A stretch of 64,000 bases of DNA. Source: JAFMDF01 sp965222705 (GTDB lineage: Bacteria; Bacteroidota; Bacteroidia; Chitinophagales; Saprospiraceae). A program made the translations under genes and the position numbers. The notes beneath the pieces were generated by a model. The model did no database searches, was not told where the DNA came from, and saw nothing but the letters and a program-made list of their open reading frames with translations. Shown here piece by piece: positions 34,867 through 44,616 of this stretch (positions are counted from its first letter, which is position 1; each line of letters starts with the position of its first letter). The stretch lies in assembly GCA_965222705.1 (NCBI GenBank), contig CBDCUO010000040.1, forward strand, positions 66,798-130,797, read 5' to 3'.

Positions 34867-36663
34867 CTATTGCACCTTTACCTCTTTTTTGCTTATTGCA
34901 ATGGTTCCGGTTACGCTTCCGCATTTCATCATCTTATCTCCAAAATAGGGATTGCGAATTCGTTCTTCGGTACTCAACCAATCTCCCCCTTTATTATTAA
35001 AAGCCATTGGGCAATGCTGAACGTAAATAGTCATTCCTTCCACTCCAAAAGCCTTTAAAACCGGAATCATTAAGTCAGAAATGCCTTCAAATTGCTTACG
35101 CTGTTTTTCTATATCCTCTAATTGAGTAATTTTTTCGCTATGTTTTTCTAAACCGTTTAGCTTGTCCATCCAGTATAAGTGCGCTTCGCCTTCAATCAAG
35201 GTACTATTTACCCTTTTTAATTCCTTATGGAGAGTTGCTGCTGCTATTTTTGCCGCCGTATTATTTGTGTTAACAAAAGCATCTTTTAAAGCTATATATT
35301 TTTCAGTCAATGCGCCTAGTTGCTCCTTGAACGCAAGTGGAGTCTCTCCCTGAAAATTCGGACTACCAACTCGGGCTTCTTTTTTGATGCGCACCTCTTG
35401 GTTCATCATGCTGCGCTGGTTGTTTAGCTGAGCGGCGGCATCAATGGAAAAGGCACCATTGGTTACCACTATTTCTCCTCTACTTAATCCATTGGCTATC
35501 AGGTAGTTACTTTCGACAACATCTCCTAGTTCTATCTCCCTAAATTGAAAGGAAGGAATTTCTATATCGGGCATTTTTACATAGACCACCGAGCGTTTTC
35601 CCGTCCACATGACAGCTGTCTTTGGAATGGTCAGTTGGTTTTTCCTGCTACCTTTTGAGGGTGCTTTTAGAGTACCTTTTACAAACATCTCGGGTTTTAA
35701 TTGCCTTCCTAAATTGCTGACCTCTCCTCTAATAGAAGCTGCCCTCGTCACCGGATTGATGAGCGGGTCAATATAGGTGATTTTAGTGGTAAAACTTTTA
35801 TTGGGAATAGCTGGCGTAGTAAATGTAATGGTATTTCCTACTTGAATATTTGCCAAATCTTCCTCATAGACATCAAACAAAACCCAAAGGCGACTTAGGT
35901 TAATAATATCAAACAAAATTTGCCCCTGCTTGACATAATCTCCGACTGCTATCCGCCGATTGGTAACAATACCGGAGTTTTCGGCATAAAGAGTAAAGGT
36001 TTCTTTTATTTGTTCACGCCCTTCAATTCGCTGAATGGTCGCATCGGAAATTTTCCAAAAACGCAGCTTATTTCTAGCCGCTTCTAGCAGTTCAGTAGAT
36101 ACATCCTGAAATTTTTTAGCTTCCAACAATTCTCGTTGGGCAGTAATTAATTCGGGAGAATAAATCGTCGCCAATTTTTGTCCTTTCTGTACCCGCTCTC
36201 CTGTAAAGGACACGAATAATTGCTCAATCCGGCCTGGAATATGCGCCGTCTGACTGGCCGCCCTGCGCTCATCTTTTTGTATTTTTCCATTAAGGGTCAG
36301 CATTTTTATGGGTTGGTCGCTTGTTGTGCCAATCGTTGTTGTTTGAATATTAGCTAATTTAACTGCTTCCTGGGTCATTTCTAGAATGGTTGGATCATCA
36401 TTGCCTGAAGTGTTGTCTTCAACGGGAATTAAGTCCATCTCACAAATGGGACAAATGCCTGGCTCATTTTGACGGATTTGTGGGTGCATAGAGCAGGTAT
36501 ATTCCGTTTCTGCTGATTGGTGATTGGTGGCTGATGGCTGTTCGTGTCCATGTTCTTCCGGGACAGTTATTATAGCATGGCCCTTGTGAAAAAGCAAATA
36601 GCCCGCTCCTAACCCAATAATTGCAGCAGTCAGGGCAATTAGGATAATTTTTTTATTTTTCAT
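34867..36663 (-). CDS. cusB: Efflux RND periplasmic adaptor, CusB-like, with HMBD and DUF3347
   Basis: The product has 598 residues. An N-terminal membrane helix (IILIALTAAIIGLGAGYLL) is followed by a metal-binding motif YTCSMHPQI ... CPICEMDLIP (about 55-83; the usual Gly before Met is Glu). The adaptor core has the barrel-sandwich and alpha-hairpin segments (IPGRIEQLFVSFTGERVQKG; YSPELITAQRELLEAKKF; GIVTNRRIAVGDYVKQGQ). The last 150 residues are a DUF3347 domain (YVQHCPMAFNNKGGDWLS, NPYFGDKMMKCG), which adds extra Cys/Met sites. It links the CusA pump to the TolC channel and probably delivers Cu+/Ag+. It starts 11 nt after the TolC stop. Confidence 0.9.
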   Translation of the reverse strand: MKNKKIILIALTAAIIGLGAGYLLFHKGHAIITVPEEHGHEQPSATNHQSAETEYTCSMHPQIRQNEPGICPICEMDLIPVEDNTSGNDDPTILEMTQEAVKLANIQTTTIGTTSDQPIKMLTLNGKIQKDERRAASQTAHIPGRIEQLFVSFTGERVQKGQKLATIYSPELITAQRELLEAKKFQDVSTELLEAARNKLRFWKISDATIQRIEGREQIKETFTLYAENSGIVTNRRIAVGDYVKQGQILFDIINLSRLWVLFDVYEEDLANIQVGNTITFTTPAIPNKSFTTKITYIDPLINPVTRAASIRGEVSNLGRQLKPEMFVKGTLKAPSKGSRKNQLTIPKTAVMWTGKRSVVYVKMPDIEIPSFQFREIELGDVVESNYLIANGLSRGEIVVTNGAFSIDAAAQLNNQRSMMNQEVRIKKEARVGSPNFQGETPLAFKEQLGALTEKYIALKDAFVNTNNTAAKIAAATLHKELKRVNSTLIEGEAHLYWMDKLNGLEKHSEKITQLEDIEKQRKQFEGISDLMIPVLKAFGVEGMTIYVQHCPMAFNNKGGDWLSTEERIRNPYFGDKMMKCGSVTGTIAISKKEVKVQ

Positions 36664-36674
36664 AAGTCTGGTAA

Positions 36675-37922
36675 TTAATTTAAATAACGCTCAATCTCTG
36701 CTTTTGCCAAATGACTTCTGACAATCGCTTTTAATATCCATAAATCGTATTTTACTAAGTCCGTTTGTATTTGCAATAATTCGTCAAAGCCCTTGCCCTC
36801 TGTACTATATTGTGTTTGTAAAACACGGGCAATTCCTTTTGTCATTCGAATTTGTTCTCGGTATAAATCCAGTTGTAATAATACCTCCTGATAGTCTGTA
36901 AGCGCCTGGTCAATTTTTGCTAAAAAACGATTTTTCAAGTCTTCTTTTTGGGTTTCCAAAGCGGCAATTTTTAGTTCTTTCTCTCGCTGTCTGGCATTGT
37001 ACTTATTTTTATATAAAGGGATTTTGACGCTCGCTTTAGGCATAATTACATCTCGGCCATTATTTTTAAATTCTGTATTGGGAATTTTATTAACCCAAAT
37101 ATAATCCAGCCCTACCCCAAAGGTTGGCATACTGCTCAAATCATTGACTATCAGTGATTTGCTAGCTGCCTCTTGCTGTAAGGCAAACATTTGAATCATA
37201 GGATGACGATCCCAAATATTTACCTGCAAACTGTCCACCGAATAGGAAATATCCGCTAGTTCCAAGCTATCTGCAATGGTAACGGTCGTATTCAAAGGGC
37301 GATTTAGTAATTGATTTAAAGCAGCTAAAGGTTTCTTTTTTTTATTCTCTAAAATAGCCAGTTCTTGTTGCAATTCCCGAATTTTCAATTGAACCCGCAA
37401 AACGTCTGCAGCACTCCCCTTGCCACTTTCTACTTTTGTCAAAGTCAACCGCTCCATAGCCTCAAAAATGCGAATATTGCGTTGCACAATTGCTTGACTT
37501 TTTTCGATTTCATAGGCCTGAAAATAGGCTTGTTTGATTTGAAAGTTCAGATTGAGTTGCGTGGCAGCAATGCGTTCATATTGAGCTTTCGCCTTAGCTA
37601 AAATGGCAGCTTCTTTGGCTTTTAAAATGCCCTTTTGTGGAAACATCTGCGTAGCCCCTACCCGCAATATTTGTGATCCCAAACGGGTTTCAACGGGTAA
37701 AGCAAACCAACCAATCCCTACTTCGGGATCAGGCAAATCCGTAACTTGCCCTGCTTTTTCTAATTCGGAGAAATAGTTTTGTTCGAGAGTTTTTAGTTCG
37801 AGATTATTGTCCTCTGCGATTTTCAATAATGCTTCCATGGATTGCCCTTTGCTTGTGAAAGCGAAGCAACACAAACAAAAAATTCTATATAAATTCCAGA
37901 TTTTTTTTATACTTCGATTCAT
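36675..37922 (-). CDS. cusC: TolC family outer membrane channel, CusC-like
   Basis: The product has 415 residues. A signal peptide (IFCLCCFAFTSKGQS) precedes two repeats of long coiled-coil helices (about 60-200 and 260-410), as in TolC family exit ducts: YFQAYEIEKSQAIVQRNI in the first, LTDYQEVLLQLDLYREQI in the second. It would form the trimeric outer-membrane channel of the efflux complex. The start codon overlaps the CusA stop by 4 nt (ATGA), so the two are translationally coupled. Members of this Bacteroidota group are shorter than E. coli CusC. Confidence 0.88.
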   Translation of the reverse strand: MNRSIKKIWNLYRIFCLCCFAFTSKGQSMEALLKIAEDNNLELKTLEQNYFSELEKAGQVTDLPDPEVGIGWFALPVETRLGSQILRVGATQMFPQKGILKAKEAAILAKAKAQYERIAATQLNLNFQIKQAYFQAYEIEKSQAIVQRNIRIFEAMERLTLTKVESGKGSAADVLRVQLKIRELQQELAILENKKKKPLAALNQLLNRPLNTTVTIADSLELADISYSVDSLQVNIWDRHPMIQMFALQQEAASKSLIVNDLSSMPTFGVGLDYIWVNKIPNTEFKNNGRDVIMPKASVKIPLYKNKYNARQREKELKIAALETQKEDLKNRFLAKIDQALTDYQEVLLQLDLYREQIRMTKGIARVLQTQYSTEGKGFDELLQIQTDLVKYDLWILKAIVRSHLAKAEIERYLN

Positions 37923-40900
37923 CTTACTTGCGGTTTATTTGTTTTAGAATATTGCCGACCAGTCAACCACTTCTTTCCTCGTTGTCCCCATTCCTTCCAT
38001 AAAGCAAATAATACAGGTACCGTGAACATGGTAATTACTTGTATCGTCATTCCTCCAAAAGAAGGAATGGCCATAGGCACCATGATATCTGCTCCCCGCC
38101 CTGTAGAAGTGAGAATGGGCAATAAGGCTAAAATGGTCGTTGCTGTTGTCATCATGGCTGGACGGACGCGCCGCTTACCGCCTTCGACCACGGCATTTCG
38201 AATTTCACCAATCGTTTTGGGTGCATTTTTTTTAAAACTATCTTTTAGAAAAGTAGCGACTAACACGCCGTCATCCGTTGCAATGCCAAATAGTGCTAAA
38301 AAGCCCACCCAAACAGCCACACTCAGATTAATATTTTGCACCTGAAACAAGTCCCGCATATTGCGTCCAAACCAGTCAAAATTTAAAAACCAATCTTGTC
38401 CATACAACCAAATCATCACGAACCCACCTGCAAAAGCAACAAATACGCCACTGAACACCATCAAGGAGATAACAACAGATCGAAACTGGAAATATAATAT
38501 CAAAAAGATAATGGCCAAGGCAACTGGAATAACCAATGCCAACCGGTTGCTCGCCCGCACCTGCTGTTCATAATTGCCTGCAAACTGATAATTGATACCT
38601 GCTGGAACAACCAAATCACCGTCTTCAATTAAAGTTTGTAAATGAGCTTTGGCATTATTCACTACCTCTACTTCTGCATAAGTTTTATCTTTGTCGAACA
38701 AGACATAACTCACCAAAAACCCGTCTTCGCTTTTAATGGCTTGTGGGCCTTGCTCGTACTTAATTTTTACCAAATCGCCCAGCGGAATTTGCTCTCCTAC
38801 CTTGGTTGGCAAATAGATGCGCTTTAAAATATCGGGATCATTGCGCAACTCCCTGGGATAGCGAATGCGAATGGCATAGCGTTCTCTACCTTCTACGGTT
38901 TCGGTCATTTTCATACCGCCAATTGCCGCCTGGATTTGGGTTTGTATTGTGCCAACACTCAGCCCATGCCGAGCAATGGCCACTCGGTCAATCTCAATGA
39001 GCATATAGGGTTTCCCTACAACGCGCTCTGCAAAAACCGCGGGGGCTTTTACACCTTCTACGGCCCGAAGGTGTTGTTCCAATTTCAAACCAAAAGCTTC
39101 TATTTCCCTTAAATTCGAGCCTTTAACTTTAATGCCCATGGGTGCGCGCATGCCCGTTTGTAGCATGACCAGTCGGGTTTCGATAGGTTGTAATTTGGGT
39201 GCGGAAGTTACGCCTGGAAATTTTGTCACCTTCACAACTTCATTCCAAATATCATCAGGGCTTCGGATTTCATCCCGCCATTGTCGAAAATACTGTCCAT
39301 TTTTATCGGGGATCAAATGCCCCTTTTTATCGGTTTCATATTCTCCTTGTGGATTGACTTTGTAACGCAAGCGGCGTCCATTTTTATCCGTTTTGTATTC
39401 CGATTTATACAAGATTACATTTTCGTACATATTAATGGGTGCGGGATCAAGCGGGCTTTCTACCCGTCCCAATTTTCCAACTACCGATTCTACTTCGGGA
39501 ATAGCGGTAACTGCCATATCCAGCAGGCGCAAGTTTTTAATATTTTCTTCCATGCCAGAATGAGGCATAGAGGTAGGCATCAAAAGAAAGGCCCCCTCAT
39601 CCAGCGACGGCATAAATTCTTCCCCAGTATTTTGAAAAATAGTAAAGCCCCAGTAAATTAGCCCAGCTATCAGTAAGAGGAATAAAAATTTTATTTTTAG
39701 TAAAAAGCGAAGAATGGGTTCGTAAAAATAAATAATCAAGTGAAAGCAGCCAATCAGTACGGCAGCGATCATTGCCACAAATAAAAAGTTGCTTAAAACG
39801 CTTTGGCTTACGCCCAAAGGCATCCAGATTTTGGCTAAAAACCAAGTGACCATGCCGGCATAAATGATATTTTTTAACCATTCAAAAATGGTCGCTATCC
39901 GTTTGGAAGCAAAGTCATTTACAAAGCTAATCAACAGACCAGTGCCTGCTACTACCGCTAGTATTGTCCCAATAAGCGGGTAATAAAACCAAGCAACGAA
40001 TAGGGCTATCAATAGGAGCAGTACATTGCTAAGGTAGCGTATTGTACCTTTTTTTATTTTTAAACTGAAAAACGAATGGGCTAGGGGCGGAATAATGGTA
40101 ATAGCTACAATAATCGAAGCGATTAGTGCGAAGGTTTTAGTAAAAGCCAAGGGCTTAAATAGCTTTCCTTCTGCCGCTTCCATTGTAAAAACAGGTAAAA
40201 AACTGACAACGGTAGTGGCTACTGCGGTAATAACTGCTCCAGCGACATCCGTGGTCGCTACATATATTTTTTGTAATAAAGATTGTTCATCCTGTGTTAT
40301 TCCTTGTCCTTTTTGCACTGCATTCACCATGCTTTCCGTCAGCACAATGCCCATGTCCACCATGGTCCCAATCGCAATCGCAATACCCGATAAAGCCACA
40401 ATATTGGCATCTATTCCAAAGTAGCGCATGGCAATAAAGCACATCAGTACAGCAACAGGCAATGTACCAGAAACCAGTAAGGAGGCTTTCAGATTCAATA
40501 GCATCAAAATCACGACAATAATCGTAATCAGAATCTCCAATGTAAGTGCTTCCTGCAAAGTCCCAATTGTTTCATTAATCAATTGCGTCCGGTCATAAAA
40601 AGGCACAATTTTTACTTGAGAAACTGTTCCATCGGCCAGTTCTTTTCTCGGCAAGCCTGGCTCTAATTCCTTAATTTTTGCTTTTACATTTTTGATGACT
40701 TGTAGAGGATTAGAGCCATAGCGAGCTACTACCGCACCGCCCACTGCTTCGGCACCCGATTTGTCCAAAGCCCCTCGACGAGTGGCGGGGCCGATATTTA
40801 CTTTAGCGATGTTTTTTATTAGAATGGGTACATTATTATTGACCTTGACGACACTTTGCTCTATGTCTTCCAGCTTTTTGATATAGCCTAGTCCGCGGAC

Positions 40901-41644
40901 AAAGTACTCTGCCAGATTGATTTCAATGGTTTGCGCTCCGATGTCAATATTGCTGTTCTTAACTGCCTGCATCACTTGATTTAAAGTAATGCCATAAGAC
41001 TTCATGGCTTCCGGGTCCACATCGATTTGGTATTCCTGCACATATCCACCAATAGAAGCTACTTCCGATACACCTGCTGCCGCTGACAGTCCAAAGCGTA
41101 CATAAAAATCCTGAATAGAGCGCAATTCATGTGGGTCCCAACCGCCAGTTGGGTTGCCTTCTTCATCCTGTCCTTCAAGCGTGTACCAGTAAATTTGGCC
41201 AAGGGCAGTCGCGTCGGGACCGAGGGCAGGCTGTACGCCTTCGGGTAATAAATTGGAAGGGAGGGAATTGAGCTTTTCCAAAATGCGGCTTCTGCTCCAA
41301 TAAAATTCTATACCATCATCAAAAATGACGTAAATGCTAGAAAAGCCAAACATGGAATTGCTGCGAATACTCTTTACGCCTGGAATTCCCAATAGAGAAG
41401 TCGTCAATGGATAAGTAATCTGGTCTTCTACATCCTGCGGCGAACGTCCCATCCAACGGGTAAAGACGATTTGTTGATTTTCGCCGATATCAGGAATGGC
41501 ATCCACCGCAACCGGATCGCGCGGCAGGTTTTTTATGTCAAAATCAAAGGGAGCCGTCATTAAGCCCCAGCCAACAAAAAGTGCCAACAGAAGCCAGGCG
41601 ACTAGTTTGTTTTCGAGGAAAAAACGAATAATACTATTGAGCAT
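37919..41644 (-). CDS. cusA: Heavy-metal efflux RND transporter, CusA-like
   Basis: The product has 1241 residues, about 200 longer than E. coli CusA. The heavy-metal RND hallmark is in the fourth helix (IAIAIGTMVDMGIVLTESM). The N-terminus reads IRFFLENKLVAWLLLALFV, and TRWMGRSPQDVEDQITYPL is the family porter entry. Extra length comes from an additional membrane block at about residues 530-680 (FFSLKIKKGTIRYLSNVLL onward) and a charged insert with KTDKNGRRLRYKV. It exports monovalent copper or silver by proton exchange together with the CusB and CusC proteins; the ion is inferred. It is followed by cusC with a 4-nt overlap and preceded by the Cys/His-rich protein. Confidence 0.92.
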   Translation of the reverse strand: MLNSIIRFFLENKLVAWLLLALFVGWGLMTAPFDFDIKNLPRDPVAVDAIPDIGENQQIVFTRWMGRSPQDVEDQITYPLTTSLLGIPGVKSIRSNSMFGFSSIYVIFDDGIEFYWSRSRILEKLNSLPSNLLPEGVQPALGPDATALGQIYWYTLEGQDEEGNPTGGWDPHELRSIQDFYVRFGLSAAAGVSEVASIGGYVQEYQIDVDPEAMKSYGITLNQVMQAVKNSNIDIGAQTIEINLAEYFVRGLGYIKKLEDIEQSVVKVNNNVPILIKNIAKVNIGPATRRGALDKSGAEAVGGAVVARYGSNPLQVIKNVKAKIKELEPGLPRKELADGTVSQVKIVPFYDRTQLINETIGTLQEALTLEILITIIVVILMLLNLKASLLVSGTLPVAVLMCFIAMRYFGIDANIVALSGIAIAIGTMVDMGIVLTESMVNAVQKGQGITQDEQSLLQKIYVATTDVAGAVITAVATTVVSFLPVFTMEAAEGKLFKPLAFTKTFALIASIIVAITIIPPLAHSFFSLKIKKGTIRYLSNVLLLLIALFVAWFYYPLIGTILAVVAGTGLLISFVNDFASKRIATIFEWLKNIIYAGMVTWFLAKIWMPLGVSQSVLSNFLFVAMIAAVLIGCFHLIIYFYEPILRFLLKIKFLFLLLIAGLIYWGFTIFQNTGEEFMPSLDEGAFLLMPTSMPHSGMEENIKNLRLLDMAVTAIPEVESVVGKLGRVESPLDPAPINMYENVILYKSEYKTDKNGRRLRYKVNPQGEYETDKKGHLIPDKNGQYFRQWRDEIRSPDDIWNEVVKVTKFPGVTSAPKLQPIETRLVMLQTGMRAPMGIKVKGSNLREIEAFGLKLEQHLRAVEGVKAPAVFAERVVGKPYMLIEIDRVAIARHGLSVGTIQTQIQAAIGGMKMTETVEGRERYAIRIRYPRELRNDPDILKRIYLPTKVGEQIPLGDLVKIKYEQGPQAIKSEDGFLVSYVLFDKDKTYAEVEVVNNAKAHLQTLIEDGDLVVPAGINYQFAGNYEQQVRASNRLALVIPVALAIIFLILYFQFRSVVISLMVFSGVFVAFAGGFVMIWLYGQDWFLNFDWFGRNMRDLFQVQNINLSVAVWVGFLALFGIATDDGVLVATFLKDSFKKNAPKTIGEIRNAVVEGGKRRVRPAMMTTATTILALLPILTSTGRGADIMVPMAIPSFGGMTIQVITMFTVPVLFALWKEWGQRGKKWLTGRQYSKTNKPQVR

Positions 41645-41754
41645 GATTTTTCTTTAGAATCTTTTTTGGGAAAATGAGTTGGATAGAAAAAGTACATTTT
41701 TACGCATAGCGATACAGGGCTATCCGCTTCAAATGATTTCCAAAAAAGATATTT

Positions 41755-42204
41755 CTAAAGAAGAAACGTCTGCAGGGCCGTCTGAAAATTGCAGACAATT
41801 AGGGGCGGTTTATAGTTGAGATATTGAGGCGTGGTGGTATCTACAACTGGCAAGTCAATATGGAGAAAAGTAAAAACAGTCGCTATCAGCACAAAGTTAT
41901 TAAATTCCTGAAATTCAATAACTTGTACTTGCTGATCTTGCTCTAGGTGAAAATATTCAGCATTCGTTTTGCAACAATTTTTGTCCTCTTGTTCTCCTTT
42001 CTTATGCTTCTTTTTGCAGCTTACCCATTTTTGGTGTTTTGGACAATGGGTAGGCATTTTTGCCGCTTCGTGACAGGTGATTGGTTGCACAAAAAGTGCT
42101 TGGCTTTTTAGTTCATTTTGGCAATAATGGCTATTGATAATAAAGCCGGAAGAACTAACAAAAACCAGCAAGGACAGGATAATATGTAGTACTCTTGCTA
42201 ACAA
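41755..42204 (-). CDS. HYC_CC_PP family small Cys/His-rich protein
   Basis: The product has 149 residues. A signal peptide is followed by SHYCQNELKS, a Cys/His/Lys-rich middle (ITCHEAAKMPTHCPKHQKW, VSCKKKHKK), then KNCCKTNAEYF, a hydrophobic segment (FVLIATVFTFLHI) and YKPP. The three conserved points (HYC, CC, PP) define a Bacteroidota family usually found beside copper-resistance genes. The cysteines and histidines suggest a periplasmic metal-binding or sensing role, not experimentally defined. It is the first gene of the efflux unit, 110 nt before cusA. Confidence 0.75.
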   Translation of the reverse strand: MLARVLHIILSLLVFVSSSGFIINSHYCQNELKSQALFVQPITCHEAAKMPTHCPKHQKWVSCKKKHKKGEQEDKNCCKTNAEYFHLEQDQQVQVIEFQEFNNFVLIATVFTFLHIDLPVVDTTTPQYLNYKPPLIVCNFQTALQTFLL

Positions 42205-42361
42205 AAGATTTTAAAATTATACTTACAAAATGATCCACTTATTCTTTCACCAGCACAAAGATAACCTTCTTTACTCCTTAACAACAGTATTTGGTAAAAA
42301 AAGATTAATCACCTCTCTTAATTGTGATCATACAGTGGGTTGGCAATTCCACTTGAACAGA

Positions 42362-42378
42362 ACGGGTTGACAACCCGT
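42362..42378. other. 17-bp palindrome near the 3' end of the OmpA-family gene
   Basis: ACGGGTTG-A-CAACCCGT is a perfect inverted repeat around a central base, 34 nt past the stop of the OmpA-family gene. It is GC-rich against an AT-rich surround. It could be a terminator end or an operator for the efflux unit beginning at 42204; the evidence does not separate these. Confidence 0.35.
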
Positions 42379-42412
42379 CTTATGTTTTTCCTTTTTTTGG
42401 AAACGAGCAAGA

Positions 42413-44404
42413 TCAATTCACAATCTTAAAAGTCGTCCGTCGATTAGCTTGATGCTCTTCCTCTGTACAGCGGGAACAGACGCAATCGATCGCATAGGCA
42501 CTTTTACCATAGCCTTTTGCATTGAGCCGGCTTGGGTCCACACCAGTATCAATCAAGTAATCCACCGCTGCTTGGGCTCTTTTTTGGGATAAATCCTGAT
42601 TGTAGCGAGCATTGCCCCTACAATCAGTATGAGACCCCAGTTCGATTTTTATTGTGGGGTTTTGGACTAAAATGTCTGCCAGTTCATTAAGCGTAGGTTT
42701 GGCATCATTTCTAATGAAAAATTCATCCAAGTCGTAGTAAATATTTTCCAAAACAATCTCTTTGTCTTTGAAAATTTTATCCAAAACGACCTCCAATTCA
42801 AAATTAAGTGTAGGATTATCGGGGTCTTTGGCAATGCCTTTAGTAGAAAATTTTTCATCATTATTCAGATAGCCTTCTCGGGTAGCGAAAAACTGATAAT
42901 CGGTTTCTTCCATTAATTCTAGCTTGAACAAGCCGTCTTCTCCTACTTGAATTTCCTCTTTTTTATCGCCGATATAAATTTGCACATTGGCTCCATTTAA
43001 AGGCTTTCTACCCAAAATCTTGCTGTTTGGATTGTTTGGATCCTCGTATATTTTTTCTAAAACATAGCCATTCAAGATCATTTTGTAAACAATAGGGGCT
43101 TCTTCTTTAGTTGGATCAGGCAGCGGGGGCGGCGGAGGTACTCGGCGCTCAAACTGATAAATGTCATCCAATCCTTTACTATCATCGCGGGTAGAAGTGA
43201 AGTAGCCTTTATGGATGACTTTTGGATCTATAATGGGCGCCCGATAATCTACGATATATCCAAAATCATCCGCACCTGAATTAATCGGTGCTTTTAAGTT
43301 AAATACGGGCGTCCAGTCTCCGTTTTTAAATTTATAGGTTCTAAAAATATCCAACCCCCCCATGCCATTGTGAAAGTCAGAAGAAAAATAAAGCGTATCC
43401 CCGTCAATAAAAGGGAAAACCTCATTGCCAATCGTATTAACCGTCCGACTCATCAATTTGGGCACATCCCAACCCTCCAGTGTACGCGTGCTGGTGTAAA
43501 TATCATAGCCTCCCCAACCGTCTGGATGCAAAGCTGCAAAATATAGCGTAGTAGCGTCCGCTGACAGCGCGGGGTGCATATAATTAACGCCTGGTTCAAT
43601 GAAGGATAAAACTTGCGGTACGGTCCAGCTATTGCCATCTTTTTTGCTCATCATTAATTTGCAATATGCCGCATTATTTTCATCACCGAAACAACGGGTG
43701 AAATACATTTCATTAAAATCTCGGCTAAAAGTCACCGACCCCTCATTATTGGGCGTATTAATAGGGGCTTCAAAAGGCGTGACATCATTGGTGTTTAGAT
43801 CCACTATGAATAAATCCATAAAGTCTTTTCCCGTCCAGTTGTATGCTTCTTCTCCCATGCTTTCTGGTCGGTCAGAGGTAAAAACTAAGGCATTGCCTAA
43901 ATAAATAGAAGGCGAATAATCCGATGCTCTGGTATTAAAACCCACCCGATCAATTGTGTATTCTTCGTAAGCTCCTTCCTCTAGCCATTTCAGGGCAATT
44001 TCGCAGCCCTGTATTTCTCGGCGATATTCATAGGGGCTGCCGATTTCATTGCCCAGGTCTTTGAAGGCACGAATTGCATCGGTATATTGCTGCGTTCGCT
44101 TTAAAGCATAGGCATACTCTCGCAAAGCATCCACCCCGTAAGCGTTATCATAAGCGGTCAAATACCATTGAATCGCCTCGTCAGACTGATTGGTCAATTT
44201 ATAGGATTCGCCAATCAAGAAGGCTAGCTTTCCTTGTTCTACCCGACTTTTGGCGCGCTTATGCTCTCGTTTGAGCATTGGAATGGCGACTTTGTATTGT
44301 TTGCGTTCAAAAGCGGTTGTACCGTCTTTTATTTTTTGGACGTAGGTGCAAGCACTCGTCAGGAACATAACAGAGAGTAAAAAAAGTAAAATTTGCTTTG
44401 GCAT
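42413..44404 (-). CDS. PorE-like OmpA family lipoprotein (TPR, propeller, CRD, OmpA)
   Basis: The product has 663 residues. A lipoprotein signal ends in LTSACTY. Residues about 25-130 are tetratricopeptide repeats (AIPMLKREHKRAK; QWYLTAYDNAYG). Residues about 160-420 are PD40-type beta-propeller blades (ALVFTSDRPESMG; TLYFSSDFHNGMGGLDIF). A carboxypeptidase-regulatory-like domain follows (about 445-540), then an OmpA C-terminal peptidoglycan-binding domain (IELGSHTDCRGN, LSQKRAQAAVDYLID, KGYGKSAYA). This order matches PorE, the T9SS component that ties the machinery to peptidoglycan, but similar proteins occur outside T9SS. PorP/SprF and GldJ lie just downstream on the other strand, supporting the T9SS reading. 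Confidence 0.8.
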   Translation of the reverse strand: MPKQILLFLLSVMFLTSACTYVQKIKDGTTAFERKQYKVAIPMLKREHKRAKSRVEQGKLAFLIGESYKLTNQSDEAIQWYLTAYDNAYGVDALREYAYALKRTQQYTDAIRAFKDLGNEIGSPYEYRREIQGCEIALKWLEEGAYEEYTIDRVGFNTRASDYSPSIYLGNALVFTSDRPESMGEEAYNWTGKDFMDLFIVDLNTNDVTPFEAPINTPNNEGSVTFSRDFNEMYFTRCFGDENNAAYCKLMMSKKDGNSWTVPQVLSFIEPGVNYMHPALSADATTLYFAALHPDGWGGYDIYTSTRTLEGWDVPKLMSRTVNTIGNEVFPFIDGDTLYFSSDFHNGMGGLDIFRTYKFKNGDWTPVFNLKAPINSGADDFGYIVDYRAPIIDPKVIHKGYFTSTRDDSKGLDDIYQFERRVPPPPPLPDPTKEEAPIVYKMILNGYVLEKIYEDPNNPNSKILGRKPLNGANVQIYIGDKKEEIQVGEDGLFKLELMEETDYQFFATREGYLNNDEKFSTKGIAKDPDNPTLNFELEVVLDKIFKDKEIVLENIYYDLDEFFIRNDAKPTLNELADILVQNPTIKIELGSHTDCRGNARYNQDLSQKRAQAAVDYLIDTGVDPSRLNAKGYGKSAYAIDCVCSRCTEEEHQANRRTTFKIVN

Positions 44405-44572
44405 ATTGGATTTAATTTTCTCGTTTCCTAATTGTGATTTTAATAATGCAAATCAGCACTTGAAATTCTTACCTCAATCTTTGATTTGCCATATAGATAG
44501 TGGTCAGAGTGGTTGAAATGTTGCATATCTAGAAAAACGCCAAGGTAAAGTTAATTGTTGTCACCTAATTTC

Positions 44573-44580
44573 TATATTTG
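44573..44580 (+). promoter_or_regulatory. -7 promoter element for the CPBP protease gene
   Basis: TATATTTG matches TAnnTTTG exactly and lies 36 nt before the ATG at 44617. The -33 side has no clear TTTG. Confidence 0.45.
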
Positions 44581-44616
44581 TCCGGCACTTAGTTTTCTTC
44601 GCAACCAATCTATAAA

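Noticed and set aside
42362..42378. Firm call as a transcription terminator
   Set aside because: On the OmpA-gene strand no T-tract follows the palindrome; the T-rich flank is on the opposite strand, so the function is left open.
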